Source: UBA12191 sp009937185
Lineage (GTDB): Bacteria; Planctomycetota; UBA8108; UBA1146
Direction: 5' to 3'
DNA length: 5,012 nt
Assembly (NCBI GenBank): GCA_938075155.1
Contig: CALJGL010000021.1
Span: 1 to 5,012 of the forward strand
Positions 1-5,000 of this stretch are shown here, in pieces. The notes under the pieces were generated by a model. It was not told the origin of the DNA. It made no database searches and saw nothing but the letters and a program-made list of their open reading frames with translations. Numbering within the stretch: the first letter of the stretch is position 1; every line of letters starts with the position of its first letter. A program made the position numbers and the translations under genes.

Positions 1-2
1 CT

Positions 3-596
3 GTACAGGTGGACGACGATTGTTCTGACGGCGAGACCGGCGAACTGATCGTGGCTCTCTTGCTCGACGCCCTGCCACCCTTCGAGGGTCAGACTCTTCC
101 TCAGACAACCGACCTCAATGAGGGACGTTTGTTGGTGGGTAAGATGCGCGTCACCGTCGACATGACAGCAGAGTGTAATGAAGATCAGTTGATTTACTGG
201 TGCAACGGTATTGACGGTAACGGCGACGTTTCACTCTACAACAACGTTGTTATCGACTACGAGTCGATCCAGATCTACGAGCGTAATGACACCTACGTGC
301 ATGTGGTTCCTGAAGAAATCTTCCAGCGTGGTGACTGTAACAGTGACGACAAAGTCGACCTTGCAGACTCTGCAACAATGTTGGCCAACCAGTTCAATGG
401 TTTGCCGATTCTTTGTCCAGACGCCTGCGACAGTAACGACGATGGAACTTTGAATATGGCTGATTCAGTTTACCTACTGAACTGGCTCTTCAAGTTCGGA
501 CCGATTCCAACGGCACCAGGACCATACGAAGATGGACCGGACGCAACTCCGGACGACACTCTTCCGGTCTGTGATAGTGACGATACGAACTGCTAG
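3..596 (+). CDS. Secreted protein with paired dockerin-type (EF-hand-like) repeats, 3' end only
   Basis: The reading frame is open to the left edge of the window (a GTG at 9-11 is in frame, but only eight bases precede it and no ribosome site can be seen), so this is most likely the C-terminal part of a larger exported protein. Numbering from the GTG, two calcium-loop repeats are visible: GDCNSDDKVDLAD (108-120) and DACDSNDDGTLNMAD (138-152). Each is followed by a short helix, and the first is linked to the second by a Cys-containing Pro-rich turn. A further DGNGDVS segment (69-75) resembles a calcium loop. The tail is rich in Gly, Pro, Asp and Cys. Residues upstream (about 10-90) alternate hydrophobic and polar stretches, as in a beta-sandwich. 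This pairing and tail is a common C-terminal module of secreted planctomycetal proteins; its partner and exact role are usually unknown. There is no transmembrane helix in the visible part. A strong terminator follows. Function of the missing N-terminal part cannot be judged. Confidence 0.75.
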   Translation, partial: VQVDDDCSDGETGELIVALLLDALPPFEGQTLPQTTDLNEGRLLVGKMRVTVDMTAECNEDQLIYWCNGIDGNGDVSLYNNVVIDYESIQIYERNDTYVHVVPEEIFQRGDCNSDDKVDLADSATMLANQFNGLPILCPDACDSNDDGTLNMADSVYLLNWLFKFGPIPTAPGPYEDGPDATPDDTLPVCDSDDTNC

Positions 597-619
597 TATT
601 CATTAAAAAATCTGGGAGG

Positions 620-639
620 CTCCGGTCACTTGACCGGAG
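620..639 (+). other. Perfect 9-bp hairpin downstream of the dockerin-type gene
   Basis: CTCCGGTCA (620-628) and TGACCGGAG (631-639) are perfect inverted repeats around a two-base centre. In RNA a few inner pairs would open to form a loop. No T-run follows, so it is not a Rho-independent terminator by itself. It may stabilise the 3' end of the upstream mRNA. Confidence 0.5.
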
Positions 640-656
640 ATTCTCGAATCACCTCC

Positions 657-675
657 ACTTCAAGCGAGTTGAAGT
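657..675 (+). other. 7-bp hairpin in the 3' untranslated region
   Basis: ACTTCAA (657-663) pairs with TTGAAGT (669-675) across a five-base loop GCGAG. It lies between the 620-639 hairpin and the terminator. There is no T-run. It is probably a structural element of the transcript end; its function is unknown. Confidence 0.35.
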
Positions 676-706
676 CACCTATTGTGCCAACACTTGTTTG
701 AGACCT

Positions 707-740
707 GCCCTTCGGGATTTTCCCGGAGGGCTTTTTTTTT
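707..740 (+). terminator. Rho-independent terminator after the dockerin-type gene
   Basis: GCCCTTCGGGA (707-717) pairs with TCCCGGAGGGC (721-731) over eleven positions, with one T-G wobble and a TTT loop, and is followed directly by nine T (732-740). This is a classic intrinsic terminator. It separates the dockerin-type gene from the HAD hydrolase gene, which therefore should have its own promoter in 741-803. No convincing -35/-10 pair was found there. Confidence 0.93.
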
Positions 741-803
741 ACTCTCTAGCGTCAGGCTTGCCCCACTGGCTTTTGAGCCTCATCATCTCGCTTTGGAGGT
801 GAG

Positions 804-1490
804 ATGAAGGCCGTGTTATTCGATCTCTTTGGTACCCTAGTTCCCAATTTACCTCCGGAATTATGGACGGAGAGTTGCAGCCTCATCTCAGGCACTCTCG
901 GCATCCCTGAAGATGAGTACACCCGGATATGGAGCGAGAAGTTTGAAGACCGAATGACCGGCAAGATTCTCGACGGGCCAGAACAGTTCGATGACATTCT
1001 TCAAAAACTCGATCATCAGGTTTCCGACGAAATCAAATCTTCTGCCTACCAAATCCATAGAGATCTTTTGGCACGAGCCCTACAACCCAAGCACGATGCT
1101 GTTCAAACTCTGGCCCAACTTCGAGATAACGGACTCCTTTTAGCACTAGTGACCGATTGTTCGTCATCCGCCCCGGAAATTCTTGACCAGACTCCATTGG
1201 GAGAATTCTTCCCTCACAAATCCAGCTCCGCACATTTGGGCACCCGAAAACCGGACCCAAAAATGTATCAGCACGTCTTGAACCTATTGAAAATCGATGC
1301 GGCTGACGCCCTCTATGTCGGAGATGGCAACTCACACGAACTTCCCGGTGCAAAATCGATGGGAATGACGACTGTGTGGGTGGATAACGGAACCCAACAA
1401 TATTGGCGAGAACGATATGACCCGTCTGCCGATCACGCCATTCAGGATCTCAAGGAGTTGATAACACTGTTGGACAAGTTCAACGCATGA
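804..1490 (+). CDS. HAD-superfamily hydrolase (haloacid dehalogenase-like)
   Basis: This 228-residue protein has all four HAD motifs in order. Motif I is FDLFGTL with the nucleophile Asp7. Motif II lies in LVTDCSSS (Thr117/Ser120 region). Motif III is Lys149 in TRKPDPKMY. Motif IV is YVGDGNSHELPGA with Asp174 and Glu179. A helical cap fits between motifs I and II (about residues 15-90), as in subclass I. The length is normal for the family. HAD enzymes use the first Asp to form a covalent intermediate, and most are cytosolic phosphatases acting on small metabolites. Here the usual second Asp of DxDGT is Phe9, a variation seen in dehalogenase- and phosphonatase-like branches, so the reaction and substrate cannot be named. 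The ATG start is supported by GGAGG at 795-799, four bases upstream. The gene follows a strong terminator and is followed after 79 bases by an esterase gene with no terminator between, so the two may share a transcript. Confidence 0.9.
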   Translation: MKAVLFDLFGTLVPNLPPELWTESCSLISGTLGIPEDEYTRIWSEKFEDRMTGKILDGPEQFDDILQKLDHQVSDEIKSSAYQIHRDLLARALQPKHDAVQTLAQLRDNGLLLALVTDCSSSAPEILDQTPLGEFFPHKSSSAHLGTRKPDPKMYQHVLNLLKIDAADALYVGDGNSHELPGAKSMGMTTVWVDNGTQQYWRERYDPSADHAIQDLKELITLLDKFNA

Positions 1491-1552
1491 TCGATCTCTT
1501 CGAGATTCTCCAGTACAGATACTCCAGCGACAATTGAGACTCTGATGATCTC

Positions 1553-1572
1553 AGGAAAGTGAGTAAAGATTG
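1553..1572 (+). promoter_or_regulatory. Weak ribosome-binding region and TTG start of the esterase
   Basis: An in-frame TAA at 1564-1566 sits two codons before the TTG at 1570-1572, so the gene cannot start earlier. The next in-frame candidate, a GTG at residue 22, would remove the first beta-strand. The nearest purine-rich stretches are AGGA (1553-1556, thirteen bases away) and GTGAG (1559-1563, six bases away). Both are poor, suggesting modest translation. Confidence 0.55.
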
Positions 1573-2244
1573 AATTCTCCAGAAACCCTTGAAGTTATTC
1601 ATGTCGAAACGGGCCCACAGCCAAAATTCGTAGTGATCTGGCTCCACGGACTCGGGGCAGACGGGCACGACTTTGAAGCCATCGTCCCCGAGCTCGATCT
1701 TTCCAACTGCCCGCCAATCCGCTTTATTTTCCCTCATGCACCGATGAAATCCGTCACGATCAATAACGGAATGGTGATGCGAGCTTGGTATGACATTCTC
1801 GAAATGAACATCGATCGCAAAATCGATCATGAAGGCCTGGAGTCGAGTTCTGAATCGATAAGATTATTGATCCAGCAACAGGTCGATATGGGCATCCCTA
1901 CCGAAAACATCATTCTCGCCGGTTTCTCTCAGGGTGGAGCGATGACTTACCATGTCGGTCTCACCCATAATCCTCCCCTCAGAGGACTGATGGTCTTATC
2001 AGCCTATCTCGCAGACCCGAAGGCCGCTCAGGCGACACCTCAGGAGGTCCCTCTCCTCTGTTGTCATGGAACGATGGACCCCATGGTCCCTCATGCCTTA
2101 GGACAGGCTGCCGCTGAGCAACTGAAGGATCTGGGCTGGCCTGTGGAATGGTTGGATTACCCCGCTCCCCATGGACTCCATCCCCAGCAAATCGGTGATA
2201 TTTCCCGTTGGCTGACGGATCGTTTGGGCTCACATCAGGTTTGA
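1570..2244 (+). CDS. Carboxylesterase/lysophospholipase-type alpha/beta hydrolase
   Basis: The 224-residue product belongs to the phospholipase/carboxylesterase family (Abhydrolase_2 type). IWLHGLGADGHDF (23-35) supplies the oxyanion-hole loop after the first core strand. The nucleophile elbow is GFSQGGA with Ser120. The catalytic Asp is Asp170 in HGTMDPMVP. The catalytic His is His201 in YPAPHGLHPQQI, aligning with the GHEVLPEEI-type region of known members. RFIFPHAP (51-58) and AWYDI (72-76) are also family hallmarks. No signal peptide is seen, so it should be cytosolic. Characterised relatives cleave short-chain esters, lysophospholipids or acyl-thioesters; the substrate here is not known. 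Length matches the family (about 215-230). It starts at TTG, the only start that keeps the first strand and the HGLG loop intact. It lies 79 bases after the HAD gene and 151 bases before the beta-oxidation gene; an acyl-ester supply role is only a guess. Confidence 0.92.
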   Translation: MNSPETLEVIHVETGPQPKFVVIWLHGLGADGHDFEAIVPELDLSNCPPIRFIFPHAPMKSVTINNGMVMRAWYDILEMNIDRKIDHEGLESSSESIRLLIQQQVDMGIPTENIILAGFSQGGAMTYHVGLTHNPPLRGLMVLSAYLADPKAAQATPQEVPLLCCHGTMDPMVPHALGQAAAEQLKDLGWPVEWLDYPAPHGLHPQQIGDISRWLTDRLGSHQV

Positions 2245-2262
2245 GCCCTTCAGAGAAGGCTC
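2243..2262 (+). other. Hairpin overlapping the esterase stop codon
   Basis: GAGCC (2243-2247) pairs with GGCTC (2258-2262), and TTC (2249-2251) with GAA (2255-2257), leaving one bulged C and a three-base loop. It overlaps the TGA stop and has no T-run directly after it, although six T lie further on at 2286-2291. It could protect the mRNA 3' end or act as a weak or processing signal. It is not a convincing terminator. Confidence 0.4.
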
Positions 2263-2264
2263 TC

Positions 2265-2399
2265 ATGTCACGAATTCGTCAGGGATTTTTTGCGAATTCG
2301 CCTGCGGGGGTATCCCCATCCCCGCATCGGTTTACAATCACCAAACCTGTTCCGAAACGGCGTGAACAACTAAAGCGAGTACCGGAGGTTCAAGGATGA
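2265..2399 (+). CDS. Possible small basic protein overlapping the next start (uncertain)
   Basis: An ATG at 2265 opens a 44-codon frame ending at TGA 2397-2399, which overlaps the ATG of the beta-oxidation gene as ATGA. AGAAGG (2254-2259) lies five bases upstream as a possible ribosome site. The product would be basic and Pro/Ser-rich in its middle, with KRREQLKR near its C-terminus. It matches no family I recognise. The frame also covers the two palindromes and the GC-rich hairpin, which argues for a regulatory rather than a coding role. If translated, it would couple translation to the downstream gene. It may well be chance. Confidence 0.2.
   Translation: MSRIRQGFFANSPAGVSPSPHRFTITKPVPKRREQLKRVPEVQG
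2270..2301. promoter_or_regulatory. Two helically phased palindromes, possible operator pair
   Basis: ACGAATTCGT (2270-2279) and GCGAATTCGC (2292-2301) are both perfect 10-bp palindromes sharing the core CGAATTCG. Their centres are 22 bp apart, close to two helical turns, so dimers bound at both would sit on the same face of the DNA. They lie 95-126 bases upstream of the beta-oxidation gene. A role as operators for a dimeric regulator of that gene is an inference; no regulator gene is in the window. Confidence 0.35.
2303..2326 (+). other. GC-rich 7-bp hairpin in the spacer
   Basis: TGCGGGG (2303-2309) pairs with CCCCGCA (2320-2326) around a ten-base loop, with an alternative GGGG/CCCC pairing inside. 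No T-run follows. It sits 70 bases before the beta-oxidation start. It could be a leader structure, a weak terminator remnant, or chance in a GC-rich patch. Confidence 0.3.
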
Positions 2400-4441
2400 A
2401 TTCTGATTCCCCCATGATAGAAATTCAGGGTAAACCTGTTCAACGCATTGGCGTGATAGGATCCGGGCAAATTGGCCCCGATATTGCCCTTCACTTTTCT
2501 AAAGTATTTTCTCCATTCGAAGTCCCTGTGGTCGTCGTTGACATCTCACAGGACGCTCTCGAAAACGGACAGAAAAAGCTCCATAAAAAAGTCGACCGCG
2601 GCGTAGAGGCGCGAGCATTCCGCCCCGAGCAGGGTGAAAAGATGAAGCAAGGAGTCATCTTCACCTCTGATTACTCCCAACTTCAGGGATGTGATCTGAT
2701 TGTCGAGGCCGCGACCGAAGATAAATCTCTCAAAGGACGCATCTTCCAACAGGTTCAAGAACTGGTTTCTCCGGAAGCCGTTCTTTGTTCCAACTCTTCC
2801 CATCTCGAACCAGAGGTAATTTTCGACGGTATCTCAAATCCTCAGAGAACGATGGTGGTTCACTACTTCTTTCCTGCAGAGCGAAATCCCATCGTCGAGA
2901 TCGTTCCGAGTGCAGAAACTTGTAATGAGTTGACCCGAGATATGATGGGATTCTACGAAGCGATCGGCAAGATCCCCATTCAGGTGCAAAGCCGCTATGG
3001 GTACGCCATCGATCCCGTCTTCGAAGGAATGTTCCTCGCGGCTGCCCTCCTGGTTGAAAATGGCACCGCCTCAAGCAGGGAAGTGGATCAGGTCGCCTGC
3101 GATGTCCTCGATTACACAGTGGGACCTTTCACTGCGATGAACCTCACCGGAGGGAATCCGATCACCGCTGTAGGGCTCGACAACTACAACGAAAAGATTC
3201 ATTCCTGGTACCGAACACCCGAAATCCTGCGGAAAGCAGTCGCAGACGAAACCCCATGGGAAGTGCCTTCTCGAGGTGAAAAGGTCGACGTTCCTGCAGA
3301 TACCTTTTCAGCCGTCAAGGATGCACTCCTCGGAGCATACTTCGGCATCGTCGGTGAAATTGTCGACAGCAAGATTTCGAATGTCGCAGATATGGACATG
3401 GCGGTGGAAACCGCACTCGATGTAAAAGCACCCTTCAGATTAATGAATGCGATGGGCATCCGTGAGTCGTTGGCTCTGACTGAAAAATATGCTGCCAACA
3501 ATCCGGGATTCCCAGTGCCCCAGTGCTTGAAAGCACAAGCCGAAGCGGATCAGTCATTCGCCATTCCGTTGGTGCTTCGGCAAGACCACGCTGGCATCGC
3601 TCAGATTACGATCCGGCGCCCACGTCATCTCAATGCTCTCAACAACGACGCCTTTAACCAGTTAGAGCAACACTTCAAAGATATCACTGCAGATGACAGC
3701 ATCACGGGGGCAGTTCTCACCGGATTCGGAATCAAAGCTTTTGTCTCTGGTGCCGATGTAGGATTCCTCGCAAAGATTGATTCCGCGAGTATGGGTGAAG
3801 AAACCTCTCGGGGTTCACAACTCTCGGTGCAAGCGATTGAAGATTGTCCCAAACCCGTCGTATGCGCTCTCAATGGACTCGCCTTTGGGGGAGGAAATGA
3901 GATCGCAATGGCGTGCGATATTCGCATTTCACGAGCAGGGATCAAAGTTTTGGTCGGACAGCCCGAAGTGAATCTCGGCATTATTCCGGGAGCGGGTGGA
4001 ACTCAAAGGCTCCCTCGTTGGGTCGGCGTTGAAAAAGCGGCAGAGTTGATGAGAACAGGAAGACCGATCTCCTCTTCTGAAGCACTATCAATAGGACTCA
4101 CGACCGAAGAGATTTCTGGAGACCCCAGAGCATTACGCCAAAGAGCCTTCGAATTGGTTCAACTTGCGGCCTCGGGAGACTCTCCATTCAAAGGAATCGA
4201 AAAAGGACCGATAGAAACCCCGAATGTTCTCCCTGTGGTCGACCTCGGTCACCTCAGCACAGAGGTCGACCGACTGCTCCAAAAAGCGCTGATCGAGGGT
4301 TGTAGACTGCCCCTGAAGGACGGAATCGCCCTTGAAGCCCGGTTTTTCGGGGAAGTTTGCTCAACTCAGGATATGAGGATTGGCGTGACGAATTTCCTCG
4401 AAAATGGCCCGAGATCGCCGGCCAAGTTCGTAAACGCTTAA
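2396..4441 (+). CDS. Beta-oxidation fusion: 3-hydroxyacyl-CoA dehydrogenase then enoyl-CoA hydratase
   Basis: This 681-residue cytosolic enzyme should catalyse two successive steps of fatty-acid (or other acyl-CoA) degradation: hydration of enoyl-CoA and NAD-dependent oxidation of the 3-hydroxyacyl-CoA. The dehydrogenase comes first: a Rossmann domain (about 16-196) with GSGQIG (22-27) and Asp49 after strand 2 (NAD preference), then two helical C-terminal repeats (about 198-290 and 300-385). Catalytic Ser135, His156 and Glu168 are present; the position of human Asn208 is Asp206. The crotonase domain (about 390-580) has the SGAD oxyanion segment (451-454), GGGNE with Glu502, and GQPE with Glu524, matching both catalytic acids of enoyl-CoA hydratase; a helical tail follows. 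FadB/FadJ have the opposite order. Dehydrogenase-first is known in Bacillus FadN-like and archaeal enzymes, but this one is shorter than FadN (about 790). The ATG is supported by GGAGGT (2384-2389), six bases upstream. No thiolase or acyl-CoA dehydrogenase gene is adjacent. A strong terminator follows. Confidence 0.93.
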   Translation: MNSDSPMIEIQGKPVQRIGVIGSGQIGPDIALHFSKVFSPFEVPVVVVDISQDALENGQKKLHKKVDRGVEARAFRPEQGEKMKQGVIFTSDYSQLQGCDLIVEAATEDKSLKGRIFQQVQELVSPEAVLCSNSSHLEPEVIFDGISNPQRTMVVHYFFPAERNPIVEIVPSAETCNELTRDMMGFYEAIGKIPIQVQSRYGYAIDPVFEGMFLAAALLVENGTASSREVDQVACDVLDYTVGPFTAMNLTGGNPITAVGLDNYNEKIHSWYRTPEILRKAVADETPWEVPSRGEKVDVPADTFSAVKDALLGAYFGIVGEIVDSKISNVADMDMAVETALDVKAPFRLMNAMGIRESLALTEKYAANNPGFPVPQCLKAQAEADQSFAIPLVLRQDHAGIAQITIRRPRHLNALNNDAFNQLEQHFKDITADDSITGAVLTGFGIKAFVSGADVGFLAKIDSASMGEETSRGSQLSVQAIEDCPKPVVCALNGLAFGGGNEIAMACDIRISRAGIKVLVGQPEVNLGIIPGAGGTQRLPRWVGVEKAAELMRTGRPISSSEALSIGLTTEEISGDPRALRQRAFELVQLAASGDSPFKGIEKGPIETPNVLPVVDLGHLSTEVDRLLQKALIEGCRLPLKDGIALEARFFGEVCSTQDMRIGVTNFLENGPRSPAKFVNA

Positions 4442-4485
4442 CGTAAACTACTAAAAACAATAGACTTAAAGAATCCAGCAGGATC

Positions 4486-4529
4486 CAGGAGCCGTCATCG
4501 GGTGACCACCGATGACGGCTCCTGCTTTT
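4486..4529 (+). terminator. Rho-independent terminator after the beta-oxidation gene
   Basis: CAGGAGCCGTCATCGG (4486-4501) pairs perfectly with CCGATGACGGCTCCTG (4509-4524), a 16-bp stem with a seven-base loop, followed by C and four T. The stem is very strong but the T-run is short. It begins 45 bases after the stop codon. On the opposite strand no T-run follows, so it works for rightward transcription only. It isolates the histone gene from upstream transcription. Confidence 0.88.
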
Positions 4530-4557
4530 ACAAATTCCCGAATAAAGCCACTAGAAT
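4527..4557 (+). promoter_or_regulatory. Possible sigma-70-type promoter for the histone gene
   Basis: TTTACA (4527-4532) resembles a -35 box and TAGAAT (4552-4557) a -10 box, each matching five of six consensus bases, but the 19-base spacing is longer than ideal. The -35 element overlaps the T-run of the terminator. If used, it gives a leader of about 225 bases before the histone start. No better pair was found closer to the gene. Confidence 0.3.
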
Positions 4558-4625
4558 GGCGAAATTCGTAAAATTCCCTCTTCCATTCTTTGTCCCCTGA
4601 AGGATATCCTCACCCTCGTGAGAAA

Positions 4626-4663
4626 GATCCTACCCGCTCCGTGGCGGGCTACATGCCAGGATC
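4626..4663 (+). other. Two-tier stem-loop in the histone leader
   Basis: GATCCT (4626-4631) can pair with AGGATC (4658-4663), enclosing CCCGC (4633-4637) paired with GCGGG (4644-4648) around a six-base loop. The enclosed right arm (4649-4657) is unpaired. No known riboswitch class is recognised. It could be a leader control element or part of a small RNA; this is an inference from pairing alone. Confidence 0.35.
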
Positions 4664-4684
4664 ATGGTTTCACGTTTTGGCCGG

Positions 4685-4704
4685 AGAGACTTGCGGAGGT
4701 CTCT
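4685..4704 (+). other. 8-bp hairpin upstream of the histone gene
   Basis: AGAGACTT (4685-4692) pairs with AGGTCTCT (4697-4704), with one T-G wobble and a GCGG loop. It lies 84 bases before the histone start codon and has no T-run, so it is a leader structure rather than a terminator. Confidence 0.4.
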
Positions 4705-4788
4705 TGAATCTGGCTATGTGGGTTTGAACAACAATAATTGCGCCTCGAGACTGGGATACGGTTCCAGTGAGGGCAGGAAAGGTATCCG

Positions 4789-4977
4789 ATGGCAGAACAG
4801 GAAATGTTGCTCGTAGGAAGCAAGGCCAAGGCTGCGCTCAAGGAGCACGACGTAAATGTGGGTGGAGACGCCCTCGACGGTCTCAACAGTGTGATTCATG
4901 ACTACATCCGTCAAGCCGCTAAGCGCGCTACTGAGAACGGACGCAAGACAGTCAGAGCTCACGACTTCACATGCTAG
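4789..4977 (+). CDS. Bacterial histone: single histone-fold DNA-binding protein
   Basis: The 62-residue product is one histone fold: helix 1 (about 6-19, with VGSKAKAALKE), loop 1, a long amphipathic helix 2 (about 25-50), loop 2 with NGRKTVR, and a very short helix 3 ending at residue 62. The segment GRKTVRAHDF (51-60) matches the archaeal histone HMfB segment GRKTIKAEDI at the same residue numbers, including the Arg52-Asp59 pair that clamps loop 2 to helix 3 and the Lys53-Thr54 of the DNA-contacting loop. Small single-fold bacterial histones are known, the studied example being Bdellovibrio Bd0055; they form dimers and bind DNA. This protein is expected to be a cytoplasmic, nucleoid-associated dimer; DNA bending versus coating cannot be told. 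The ATG has AGGAAAGG (4775-4782) six bases upstream, and an in-frame TGA at 4768-4770 rules out an earlier start. The gene stands alone after a terminator, behind a long structured leader. The C-terminal Cys62 is unusual to note. Confidence 0.88.
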   Translation: MAEQEMLLVGSKAKAALKEHDVNVGGDALDGLNSVIHDYIRQAAKRATENGRKTVRAHDFTC

Positions 4978-4988
4978 TCGATTGATCT

Positions 4989-5000
4989 TTGTGATCACAA
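4989..5000. repeat. 12-bp perfect palindrome after the histone gene
   Basis: TTGTGATCACAA reads the same on both strands and lies 12 bases after the histone stop. It could be a regulator site for a gene beyond the window, a small hairpin, or chance. The window ends 12 bases later in a G/C run (GGGGGCCCG) that might begin a terminator, which cannot be judged. Confidence 0.4.

Larger units (their letters stand above)
4442..4788 (+). other. 347-base gap: terminator, possible promoter and structured leader of the histone gene
   Basis: No convincing gene is seen here. The first part holds the terminator of the beta-oxidation gene (4486-4529). The rest contains a possible promoter (4527-4557), three AAATTC motifs at 4533, 4562 and 4572 (two within an AAATTCCC direct repeat, 4532-4539 and 4571-4578), a 10-bp palindrome AGGATATCCT (4601-4610), a 5-bp hairpin CTCAC/GTGAG (4609-4622), and the stem-loops listed separately (4626-4663, 4685-4704). 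A 50-codon ATG frame at 4664-4816 is Arg-rich, has a badly spaced ribosome site and runs into the histone gene out of frame, so it is probably not real. AGGAAAGG at 4775-4782 is the histone gene's ribosome site. Confidence 0.6.

Noticed and set aside
741..803. Promoter for the HAD gene directly after the terminator
   Set aside because: A promoter is expected here, but no -35/-10 pair with acceptable spacing could be identified, so none is annotated.
1494..1506. ATCTC/GAGAT mini-hairpin after the HAD stop
   Set aside because: It has only five pairs with a three-base loop and no T-run; too weak to call.
2208..2264. Upstream extension of the small frame at 2265 to an ATG at 2208
   Set aside because: This part lies inside the esterase C-terminus in another frame and has no supporting ribosome site.
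2286..2291. Six-T run after the ACGAATTCGT palindrome as an esterase terminator
   Set aside because: The palindrome has no room for a loop, and six bases separate it from the T-run, so a working intrinsic terminator is unlikely.
3625..3981. 118-codon minus-strand frame within the beta-oxidation gene
   Set aside because: It is antisense to the conserved crotonase domain, whose catalytic motifs are intact on the + strand.
4664..4816. 50-codon Arg-rich ATG frame running into the histone gene in another frame
   Set aside because: AGGA lies only two bases from the ATG, the frame overlaps stem-loop sequence and the well-supported histone start, and the product matches nothing recognised.
4714..4998. 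94-codon minus-strand frame opposite the histone gene
   Set aside because: It mirrors the coding sequence of a clearly recognisable histone and has no family resemblance of its own.
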